Shown here: piece by piece, positions 7,709 to 13,529 of the stretch
Position numbering within the stretch: position 1 is the first letter of the stretch
Layout: every line of letters starts with the position of its first letter
Assembly (NCBI GenBank): GCA_022706625.1
Contig: JAKJCD010000004.1
Location: 1-13,529, forward strand
Length of the DNA stretch: 13,529 nt
DNA from: Bacillota bacterium
Lineage (GTDB): Bacteria > Bacillota > Clostridia > Peptostreptococcales > Anaerovoracaceae
Reading direction: 5' to 3'
Notes under the pieces: model-generated
Told to the model about the DNA's origin: nothing
Databases searched by the model: none
The model's input: only the letters and a program-made list of their open reading frames with translations
Translations under genes and position numbers: made by a program

Positions 7709-8959
7709 ATGAAGCAATACGAAATCCGGGACTTATCCCTTGCCCCCTACGGGAGGCAGAAAATCGAATGGGTGGCTGCCCATATGCCTATACTGCAGGG
7801 TATTAAAGATCAGTTCGATAAAGATAAGCCCTTTTCGGGTGTCAAAATCACACTTTCAATACATTTAGAAGCTAAGACTGCCCATCTTTGTGAAGTGCTG
7901 GCCGCAGGGGGGGCGGAGATGTGTATAACCGGAAGCAATGTGCTCTCCACCCAGGATGATGTCGTTGCCGCATTGGCGGCTGCGGGGCTTCGCGTCTATG
8001 CCTATCACGGGGCTGCGGAAGAGGAATACCGGAGGCATTTAGAAATGGCTCTTTCCCAAAAGCCTAATATTGTGATTGATGACGGAGGGGATTTAGTGAC
8101 TGTCCTTCATACCGCAAGACCCGATTTGGCTGAAGAGGTTTGGGGCGGATGTGAAGAAACCACTACAGGTGTGATCCGCATCAGGGCCATGGAAAAGGAA
8201 GGCATACTGAAATTTCCAATGATCGCGGTAAATGATGCTAAATGCAAGCATTTGTTTGATAATCGATACGGCACAGGACAATCGACCTGGGATAGTATAA
8301 TGCGAAACACCAATATTATCATAGCCGGTAAGCAGGTGGTGGTAGGAGGTTACGGATGGTGTTCCAAAGGCATTGCAATGAGAGCCAAAGCATTAGGGGC
8401 AAGAGTCATCGTAACGGAGATCGATCCTGTGGCCGCCATCGAAGCCGTTATGGACGGATTTGAAGTCATGCCGATGGCTGCTGCCGCTCCGCGGGGAGAT
8501 ATATTCGTGAGTGCCACGGGAAACAAAAAGATAATAACGATGGAGCACATGCTTACCATGAAAGAATTGGCCATTCTGACCAATGCGGGGCATTTCAACG
8601 TAGAGGTGGACATGGAAGGCCTGGAAGCAGCTGCGATCGAAAAGAAGCAGCTTCGCAATAACGTCACCGCTTACCGGCTGAAAAACGGAAGGCAGGTTTG
8701 TGTCATCGGAGAGGGAAGACTTGTGAATATCGCAGCCGCCGACGGACACCCAACAGAGATGATGGATATGAGTTTTGCCGTTCAGGCATTGTCGGCGCTG
8801 TATATAAAAGAACATAGGGGAAAACTGGATAACAAAGTCATCAATGTATCGGAAAAAATAGACACTCTGGTTGCGGAACGCATGCTGGCAGCCTGGGGGA
8901 TCACCATCGACCGTCTGTCCGAAGAGCAAAAGGAATATCTCGAAAGCTGGAAAGTTTAA
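7709..8959 (+). CDS. ahcY: Adenosylhomocysteinase, short (archaeal/Thermotoga-like) form
   Basis: NAD-dependent hydrolase that splits S-adenosylhomocysteine into homocysteine and adenosine, removing the by-product of methyl transfer. The ATG at 7709 gives 416 aa with GGAGG at about 7699-7703; the longer in-frame start at 7658 lies inside the lipoprotein gene and is disfavoured. It is shorter than the roughly 430-480 aa bacterial and eukaryotic forms and lacks their extended C terminus, ending in EYLESWKV. Visible motifs are SIHLEAKTAHL, EETTTGVIR (about 149-157), the catalytic VNDAKCKHLFDNRYGTGQS (K180, D184, N185), the NAD loop GYGWCSKG (214-221), NAGHFNVE and GDGHP-like ADGHP. The third glycine of GxGxxG is Ser219, where relatives I recall have Gly. 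Some short-form enzymes in methanogens act on S-inosylhomocysteine, so the substrate is not certain. A strong terminator follows. Confidence 0.93.
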   Translation: MKQYEIRDLSLAPYGRQKIEWVAAHMPILQGIKDQFDKDKPFSGVKITLSIHLEAKTAHLCEVLAAGGAEMCITGSNVLSTQDDVVAALAAAGLRVYAYHGAAEEEYRRHLEMALSQKPNIVIDDGGDLVTVLHTARPDLAEEVWGGCEETTTGVIRIRAMEKEGILKFPMIAVNDAKCKHLFDNRYGTGQSTWDSIMRNTNIIIAGKQVVVGGYGWCSKGIAMRAKALGARVIVTEIDPVAAIEAVMDGFEVMPMAAAAPRGDIFVSATGNKKIITMEHMLTMKELAILTNAGHFNVEVDMEGLEAAAIEKKQLRNNVTAYRLKNGRQVCVIGEGRLVNIAAADGHPTEMMDMSFAVQALSALYIKEHRGKLDNKVINVSEKIDTLVAERMLAAWGITIDRLSEEQKEYLESWKV

Positions 8960-8995
8960 CGGTTGGGAGCCCGTCCCTGACGATGAAAGACAGAA

Positions 8996-9033
8996 GGCCC
9001 GCATTCCAATGAATCGCGGGCCACTTATTTTTT
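8996..9033 (+). terminator. Intrinsic terminator after ahcY
   Basis: GGCCCGC (8996-9002) pairs with GCGGGCC (9016-9022). The stem continues as ATTC/GAAT across a single bulged C, leaving a CAAT loop. The stem is followed by ACTTATTTTTTA. It lies 36 bp after the ahcY stop and probably ends the cdaA-to-ahcY transcript. Confidence 0.87.
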
Positions 9034-9242
9034 ATCGAGAGCAATTGCAGAATATGATAACCAGTAATAAGAAGAAAAACAGTAGGCTGGTATCAATCCC
9101 CTCTTCTCCGTGGAGAAGACCGCCACATTTACCTGACATCATTCATCACCTGCTTCTATCCAAGATTAGATTTAGATTGTAGTATAGGATATTCAGGGCC
9201 AGGCTATAGTGTGAAAAATATTATTAGCAAAAAGCAAAAACA
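9034..9242. other. Intergenic spacer between converging ahcY and gltX
   Basis: No gene seen. The only clear structure is a small perfect hairpin, CTTCTCC (9103-9109) with GGAGAAG (9112-9118), without a T-run on either side. No good minus-strand terminator for gltX was found; near its stop the minus strand is T-rich but has no GC stem. Confidence 0.6.
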
Positions 9243-10889
9243 TTATAGGGTTGAAACAGCTTTATCTATACGCTCCATTGCTTGCTTTTCGCCCATGATC
9301 TGCTGGATCTCCCACAAGTCCGGAGAGGATGCCCTCCCTGTAAGCGCTATCCGGATCACGGTGCTCACATGACCCACATGGCCCTTGTAAAGGGATGGAT
9401 TTTTTTTATAATCATTAGGCTTTGCCGCATAACCCAGTTTGACGCTCAATGCACGTATCTTTTCAAACCATATTGACCGGTCGTCGCTATGATCATAGTT
9501 ATTAACATACGACTCCAGTATAGTCAGGACATCCTGCTTTTCCACTTCCTCCGGGTAAGGATCCTGCACTTTGAAACGATCATTAAAAAAATAACTGATA
9601 TAATCAAAAATCTGCTCGCAGTATATCAAATCCTTCCGAGGTTTTTCTCCGTGCCTGTCCATGGCAAATATGCGAAGAAGCATTTCCTTTTTGTCGGTGA
9701 AAAGAGTAACAAGCTCAGGCCGGTGATCCTTTGCCCATAAGAGTAAAAAATCGTAGATCTCTTCATCGCTTAAACGAACCAATACTTCTTTGCTCACATC
9801 GTTTAGTTTGTCAAGGTCAAACAGCGTACCCGAGCTGCTCATTTTTTCTGTGCTGAATTCGAACTCCTCCATGGGGTTTTGTGGATTTGCAAGCCGCCAT
9901 TCTTCATAATTGGAGTTCAGTATCGTGAGCAGGTATTCACGCACAGCCTTCGGATGATATCCCAGGCTGCGGTAATAATTTAAGGAAAGCTCCGGATCCT
10001 TTCTTTTGGAGAGCTTGCGCTTATTGCCGTTTTCCGTTTTCATCAGAACGGTGGTGTGACAATAAGTAGGAGGGGCAAAACCCATCGCATCAAAAAGGGC
10101 CACATGGACGGGCAGGGACGAAAGCCATTCTTCACCCCGAACCACGTGAGTCGTGCGCATAAGGTGGTCATCCACAACGTGGGCAAAATGGTAGGTAGGG
10201 ATCCCGTTTTGCTTTAGCAGCACAACATCATGGAAGTTCTCAGGCATTGACAACAGTCCCCGGATGCCGTCAATGATTTGAAAGCTTCTGCCCGGATCTC
10301 CCGCAGAGCGAAAGCGCAGCACGTAGGGCTTTCCTTCCGCAATGTTCCGTTTAATGTCGATAAGATCCAGATCTCTGCATCGGGCAAAGGAGCCGTAATA
10401 TCCGGGGTTTTCACCGCTATTCTCCTGCTGCTCCCGCAGTAGCAGGATCTGGTCTTCAGTGCAAAAACAGGGGTAGGCTAAACCCCGGGCAGTCAGATCT
10501 TTAGCATAGCATTGATAAATAAGCTCTCTTGCCCGTTGATAATAAGGACCGTAAATGCCCCTTTCGCCTTCGGATGTGACGCCTTCGTCAAATGTCACGC
10601 CGAAGTACTCCAAAGACGAGATAATAGTTTCTGCCGCTCCTTCCACTTCCCTTTTTTCATCGGTATCTTCGATGCGAAGAAAAAATACCCCGCCGCTTCG
10701 GTGAGCCAGCCTTTCATCGGCAAAGGCGCCATAGAGATTTCCCAGGTGTATGAAGCCTGTAGGGCTGGGCCCCAGTCTGGTCACCTTGGCGCCTTCGGGA
10801 AGGACTCTTTCCGGATAAAGGGTTTCGTAGTATTTCGGTGTTTTGTCGATATGGGGGAAAAGCAATTCTGCCAATTCAGTATGATTCAT
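9243..10889 (-). CDS. gltX: Glutamate--tRNA ligase, class I
   Basis: Charges tRNA with glutamate in the cytoplasm. It has 548 residues, longer than the usual 470-490, matching a divergent GluRS subtype I associate with Clostridia. The HIGH-type motif is HLGN at 48-51 within LGPSPTGFIHLGN, and the KMSKS-type motif is KLSKR at 292-296. Three cysteines (C141, C143, C171) lie in the zinc-binding region of the acceptor-binding domain. Other family marks include LRIEDTDEKR and VVRGEEWL. The ATG at 10889 (minus strand) has ACGGAGGAG a few bases upstream. Whether it is discriminating (Glu-tRNA-Glu only) or also charges tRNA-Gln cannot be read from the sequence. A promoter lies 43-71 bp upstream and no T-box leader is visible in the short 5' UTR of about 35 nt. 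Confidence 0.95.
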   Translation of the reverse strand: MNHTELAELLFPHIDKTPKYYETLYPERVLPEGAKVTRLGPSPTGFIHLGNLYGAFADERLAHRSGGVFFLRIEDTDEKREVEGAAETIISSLEYFGVTFDEGVTSEGERGIYGPYYQRARELIYQCYAKDLTARGLAYPCFCTEDQILLLREQQENSGENPGYYGSFARCRDLDLIDIKRNIAEGKPYVLRFRSAGDPGRSFQIIDGIRGLLSMPENFHDVVLLKQNGIPTYHFAHVVDDHLMRTTHVVRGEEWLSSLPVHVALFDAMGFAPPTYCHTTVLMKTENGNKRKLSKRKDPELSLNYYRSLGYHPKAVREYLLTILNSNYEEWRLANPQNPMEEFEFSTEKMSSSGTLFDLDKLNDVSKEVLVRLSDEEIYDFLLLWAKDHRPELVTLFTDKKEMLLRIFAMDRHGEKPRKDLIYCEQIFDYISYFFNDRFKVQDPYPEEVEKQDVLTILESYVNNYDHSDDRSIWFEKIRALSVKLGYAAKPNDYKKNPSLYKGHVGHVSTVIRIALTGRASSPDLWEIQQIMGEKQAMERIDKAVSTL

Positions 10890-10931
10890 GTGGTACTCCT
10901 CCGTAAAATGCTGCTCGTATTAAACACTTAT

Positions 10932-10960
10932 ATTATACACATATTCTTCAAAGCTGTCAT
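10932..10960 (-). promoter_or_regulatory. gltX promoter
   Basis: On the minus strand ATGACA (10960-10955) and a perfect TATAAT (10937-10932) are separated by exactly 17 bp, upstream of gltX. The expected transcript start is near 10925, giving a leader of roughly 35 nt. The -35 element adjoins degenerate tandem repeats. Confidence 0.75.
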
Positions 10961-10962
10961 CC

Positions 10963-11016
10963 AAGTAGTAACAGCCTGTAGTCACAGCCAAGTCGTCACG
11001 CCAAGTCATCACAGCC
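10963..11016. repeat. Degenerate 13-14 bp tandem repeats upstream of gltX
   Basis: Four adjacent copies, read on the plus strand: AAGTAGTAACAGCC (10963-10976), TGTAGTCACAGCC (10977-10989), AAGTCGTCACGCC (10990-11002) and AAGTCATCACAGCC (11003-11016). On the minus strand this is GGCTGTGAYGACTT running directly into the gltX -35 region, where GGATGACAGC looks like a fifth partial copy. An inverted partial copy follows: AGCCAA-3-GTCACG (10986-11000) mirrors CGTGAC-1-TTGGCT (11054-11066). Could be operator iterons or a decayed minisatellite. Confidence 0.7.
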
Positions 11017-11062
11017 AAAAATATGCCGAAGAAGACATCCGTCGTATTGTGATCGTGACATT

Positions 11063-11134
11063 GGCTTTTTGGGGTTAAAAGCAACGGAAACTATAAAAAA
11101 GATGAAATTCCGTTGCTTTTAACCCCAAAAAGCC
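11063..11134. repeat. Perfect 27-bp inverted repeat (hairpin module 1)
   Basis: Arm 11063-11089 is the exact reverse complement of 11108-11134, with an 18-nt A-rich loop. The outer part reads GGCTTTTTGGGG, the inner part contains AAAAGCAACGGAA. No T-run follows on the plus strand, so it is not a standard terminator. It is the first and most perfect of the four modules. Confidence 0.92.
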
Positions 11135-11312
11135 CGGCAAAAGCAGTAAAAAGCAACGCAAATCAGAGGAGGGGCTTTTTTTCGTTGCCTTCTGACTCGA
11201 AAAGGCAACAGAAATCAGATAATTACTGAAATTCCGTTGCTTTTAACTCCGAAAAGACGGTAAATTTCTCGGAAAGGCAACGAAAATCAAGAGAATACAC
11301 TATTTCCGTTGC
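11081..11312. repeat. Array of four regularly spaced GCAACG/CGTTGC hairpin modules
   Basis: GCAACG (third copy GCAACA) starts at 11081, 11153, 11205 and 11277. CGTTGC starts at 11111, 11183, 11235 and 11307. Each module therefore has the same 30-bp arm-to-arm offset with a 24-nt interior, and module spacings are 72, 52 and 72 bp. Linkers are 36, 16 and 36 bp and are related: the first and third start TTTTAACCCC and TTTTAACTCC, and the short one aligns to the first 16 bp of the third. The arms extend as AAAA(G) before and TTTT after, with G-T pairs in modules 3 and 4 that would be G-U in plus-strand RNA. The array lies between two divergent promoters and contains no plausible gene. Confidence 0.85.
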
Positions 11313-11364
11313 TTTTGCTGCTAAAGGGGGCAGGAGATCATTCTTGTTAAACCGCACAAAATAG

Positions 11365-11394
11365 TTGGGTTTTTCTTTGGAATTATGGTAAAAT
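11365..11394 (+). promoter_or_regulatory. Candidate tilS promoter with extended -10
   Basis: TGGTAAAAT gives an extended -10 (TAAAAT 11389-11394), with a poor -35 TTGGGT at 11365-11370 and an 18-bp spacer. The predicted transcript start, 6-7 bp after the -10, falls on the tilS ATG at 11401. Confidence 0.5.
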
Positions 11395-11400
11395 GCCAAT

Positions 11401-12846
11401 ATGGTTATAAAGCTCATAGACAAAGTCAGGGAAACGATCATAAGTAACAGCCTGATCGAACAAGGCGATCATATCGTCCTCGGTGTGTCGGGAGGGCCGG
11501 ATTCTGTATGCCTTCTTTCCGTTCTTCGGGATTTGACAGATGAGTGGGGCCTAACTCTCCATGGAGTCCATATCAACCATTGTCTGAGGGGCAAAGATGC
11601 GGATGAGGATCAAATCTATACGGAGGAGCTGTGCAAAAAACTCTCTGTCCCTTGCCATGTTTTTCGCTATGACGTAAATCTACTTGCATCCCGGCTAAAA
11701 ATCACCACTGAAGAAGCAGGACGCAAGGTAAGATATGAATCCTTTGAGAAGATAAAAAAAAGTATTGAGTCTCAAAACCCGATCCCCGGTGTAAAGATCG
11801 CTATAGCGCACAACCTTAACGACCAGGCGGAAACCATACTCATGCGGATCATCCGAGGCACCGGAACTGACGGGCTATCAGGCATTGAATACATCAGGCA
11901 AGGAGTGTTCATACGTCCTTTGCTCAATGTTAGTCGAAGGGAGATCGAAGAGTACTGCAAGGTGTATAATCTTCATCCAAGGATCGACCGCTCAAACCTT
12001 GAACCCGTATACACCCGCAATCGACTCCGCCTGGAGCTTATTCCGCTGCTGCAGGCAGAATATAATGAGAATATTCTATCGGTGCTGGACCGCCTTTCAA
12101 GGATAGCTTGCGAAGATAAGGAATACCTTTATCTACAGGTTGATAAGGTCAGGGATATAGTATCCGGAGAAGGAGAAAGCCGCATAATAAGCCGCAAGGA
12201 TTACCTGAAGCTCCACCCTGCTATCGGCAAACGGCTGATAGGCATGACCCTGAAAGAAATGGGGCTTGTTCAGGATATGACTGCCGTTCATCTGGAGGGT
12301 GCGGATAGCCTCATGCGAAAGGGGAAGACCGGCGGCCGCATTGATTTTCCAGGGGGATACGGATTGAGGCTCGTATACGAGGGCGGTGAACTTTACCGGC
12401 TATGCCACGGTGCAGGGAACATACCGGACCCCATGGACGCCCGGCCGTTTTGCTACCCGATCAGGATAAATAAAACTATTCGAATTCCCGAATTAAATGC
12501 CCTTCTTAAGGTTAGAATTCTACAAGCGGATCAAAACCCTATTCTGTTCGCAGACAGCCCTTTTTCCGCCTGCTTGGACCTTGGGAGAATGGGTATCATA
12601 AATAACATGACCGTCCGAACAAGAATGCCGGGCGATTATATCGTTCCTTTCGGTATGAAGGGGACAAAAAAACTGCAGGATTTTTTTGTAGACGAAAAGA
12701 TCAAAAAAGAAGAGCGCGGCAGGATACCGCTGGTATGTCTGGGTCAGGAAGTATTATGGGTAGTGGGGCGCCGTATCAATGAAAACTATAAAGTGACCGA
12801 AAAAACCAAAGAAGCAATTTATATTGAATTCGAACCGTCAGCATGA
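11401..12846 (+). CDS. tilS: tRNA(Ile)-lysidine synthetase TilS
   Basis: Modifies C34 of the CAU-anticodon tRNA-Ile to lysidine using ATP and lysine, so that it reads AUA and is charged with isoleucine; this is essential in most bacteria. It has 481 residues. The PP-loop ATP-binding motif SGGPDS is at 30-35 in the N-terminal N-type ATP pyrophosphatase domain. Family sequence HNLNDQAETILMRIIRGTG follows at about 138-156. The C-terminal TilS domain carries RTRMPGDYIVPFG and GTKKLQDFFVDEKI. The ATG at 11401 gives an N terminus of the usual length before the PP-loop. No start codon or in-frame alternative with a Shine-Dalgarno exists, and an in-frame TAA lies at 11389-11391. Translation therefore probably uses a leaderless or very short-leader mRNA. 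ftsH follows 51 bp later; the hpt gene often found between them is absent. Confidence 0.95.
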   Translation: MVIKLIDKVRETIISNSLIEQGDHIVLGVSGGPDSVCLLSVLRDLTDEWGLTLHGVHINHCLRGKDADEDQIYTEELCKKLSVPCHVFRYDVNLLASRLKITTEEAGRKVRYESFEKIKKSIESQNPIPGVKIAIAHNLNDQAETILMRIIRGTGTDGLSGIEYIRQGVFIRPLLNVSRREIEEYCKVYNLHPRIDRSNLEPVYTRNRLRLELIPLLQAEYNENILSVLDRLSRIACEDKEYLYLQVDKVRDIVSGEGESRIISRKDYLKLHPAIGKRLIGMTLKEMGLVQDMTAVHLEGADSLMRKGKTGGRIDFPGGYGLRLVYEGGELYRLCHGAGNIPDPMDARPFCYPIRINKTIRIPELNALLKVRILQADQNPILFADSPFSACLDLGRMGIINNMTVRTRMPGDYIVPFGMKGTKKLQDFFVDEKIKKEERGRIPLVCLGQEVLWVVGRRINENYKVTEKTKEAIYIEFEPSA

Positions 12847-12897
12847 TAAAATGTCTCGGTACTTTCGCCGAGTAAAATTAAAGGAGGAACCCTATCG

Positions 12898-13529
12898 TTG
12901 AACAGAGCCGCCAAAAATATAGGTGTTTATATAATCATCCTTGCGTTGGTTATGGGTATTACCTGGGTTTATCAGGGAAACCAGGGACCCCAGATAAAAG
13001 AAATCGAGTTTTCCGAATTCGTTACTTATATCCAAAATAAGCAGATAGAAGAACTGACCATAATTGAATCAAGGCTTCAGGCTACTCTCAGATCGGGGGA
13101 AAGGGTAAATACTTATGCCCCTACTGCGGTGGAACTGATGCTGTTAAGCGAAAAATATATTTTTCCTCAGATGGAGGCAGGGACCTTGGTGCTGACCAGT
13201 GAAAAACCCTCAAACACCTCATGGATACTGTCTCTTCTGCCTACTGTCGTCATGATACTGATCTTCGTTCTTTTCTGGTTTGTTATCATGCAGCAGGGTC
13301 AGGGCGGGGGGAAAGGTGTGATGGCTTTCGGCAAGAGCCGTGCAAAGCTTCATAAGGAGGACGAGCAAAAGAAAGTCACATTCCGCGATGTGGCCGGTCT
13401 TGACGAAGAGAAGGAAGAACTGGCTGAGGTCGTGGATTTCCTAAAATACCCCAAGAAGTATCGTAATTTAGGCGCCAGGATACCTAAGGGCATCCTTTTG
13501 GTGGGCCCGCCGGGAACGGGAAAGACCTA
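12898..13529 (+). CDS. ftsH: ATP-dependent zinc metalloprotease FtsH, 3' partial
   Basis: Membrane AAA+ protease that degrades misassembled membrane proteins and selected cytoplasmic regulators. The window ends after 210 codons. The start is a TTG at 12898 with AAGGAGG at 12881-12887, giving a 10-nt spacer; the next ATG (12952) would cut into the first membrane helix. Helix 1 is at about residues 7-24 (NIGVYIIILALVMGITWVY). An extracytoplasmic domain follows to about 106, then helix 2 at 108-130 (SWILSLLPTVVMILIFVLFW), a Gly-rich linker, and the AAA module starting VTFRDVAGLDEEKEEL. Walker A GPPGTGKT is at 203-210, at the window edge. The second half of the AAA domain and the HEXXH zinc site lie beyond it. 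Probably co-transcribed with tilS: no terminator was seen between them, only a 5-bp hairpin (CTCGG 12855-12859 with CCGAG 12868-12872). Confidence 0.95.
   Translation, partial: MNRAAKNIGVYIIILALVMGITWVYQGNQGPQIKEIEFSEFVTYIQNKQIEELTIIESRLQATLRSGERVNTYAPTAVELMLLSEKYIFPQMEAGTLVLTSEKPSNTSWILSLLPTVVMILIFVLFWFVIMQQGQGGGKGVMAFGKSRAKLHKEDEQKKVTFRDVAGLDEEKEELAEVVDFLKYPKKYRNLGARIPKGILLVGPPGTGKT

Larger units (their letters stand above)
10890..11400. other. Divergent gltX/tilS intergenic region, 511 bp
   Basis: No protein gene supported; the open frames that cross it are formed by the repeats and lack ribosome binding sites. From left to right it holds the gltX ribosome binding site and promoter, the 13-14 bp tandem repeats, the hairpin array, about 50 bp of unremarkable sequence, and the tilS promoter. 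Confidence 0.75.

Noticed and set aside
9103..9118. gltX terminator hairpin
   Set aside because: A perfect 7-bp inverted repeat with a 2-nt gap, but no T-run follows on the minus strand and it lies about 125 bp past the stop.
10890..10925. T-box leader for gltX
   Set aside because: The predicted leader is only about 35 nt and has no T-box sequence (such as TGGNACC) or specifier stem.
10512..11078. Plus-strand 188-aa open frame antisense to gltX and crossing into the repeats
   Set aside because: Mostly the complement of gltX codons, then tandem repeats; no ribosome binding site or family resemblance.
11063..11316. CRISPR array
   Set aside because: Units are inverted pairs with short 6-10 bp cores and related linkers, not near-identical direct repeats separated by unique spacers, and no cas genes are nearby.
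10963..11316. MITE or insertion sequence
   Set aside because: No transposase, no terminal inverted repeats bounding the whole region, and no target-site duplication was seen. The 27-bp inverted repeat has only an 18-nt loop.

Overview
The window looks like ordinary chromosome from a low-to-mid-GC Gram-positive anaerobe of the class Clostridia. Supporting signs are strong AGGAGG-type ribosome binding sites, frequent TTG/GTG starts, the cdaA-cdaR-glmM cluster typical of Firmicutes, a long-form HPF, a raiA-type structured RNA next to hpf, a GerMN-domain lipoprotein and a perfect Spo0A-box heptamer. Genus cannot be fixed from the sequence. No phage, transposase, CRISPR array, tRNA or rRNA was seen.

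Layout. Left (1-2365): the 3' part of a recD2 helicase gene, cut by the window edge, overlaps comFC (phosphoribosyltransferase). A structured RNA (about 2332-2537), probably the raiA motif, begins inside the end of comFC and is closed by a perfect 22-bp stem. An AT-rich intergenic stretch with a cluster of DnaA boxes and one 0A box follows, then hpf (ribosome hibernation, 2940-3470) and a hairpin. Centre (3653-8959): a tight same-strand group, cdaA (diadenylate cyclase), cdaR (its membrane regulator), glmM (phosphoglucosamine mutase), a GerMN lipoprotein and ahcY (short-form adenosylhomocysteinase), ended by a clear intrinsic terminator. Right: gltX on the minus strand (9243-10889), a 511-bp divergent intergenic region, then tilS (11401-12846) and the first 210 codons of ftsH running off the window.

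How the genes work together. CdaA, CdaR and GlmM link c-di-AMP synthesis to amino-sugar supply for the cell wall. The two downstream genes appear to share the transcript, since ahcY begins one base after the lipoprotein stop. hpf and the raiA-type RNA suggest control of ribosome dormancy and sporulation-phase physiology. The DnaA boxes between them could titrate DnaA or couple this locus to replication. tilS and gltX are both translation genes and are transcribed divergently.

Most unusual part: the gltX/tilS intergenic region. It holds degenerate 13-14 bp tandem repeats abutting the gltX -35 element, followed by four hairpin modules built from GCAACG...CGTTGC. The arm spacing is exactly 30 bp in every module and the module spacings are 72, 52 and 72 bp. 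The first module is a perfect 27-bp inverted repeat. I recognise no described element with this geometry. The tilS start codon lies at the predicted transcription start with no Shine-Dalgarno, so its mRNA may be leaderless.
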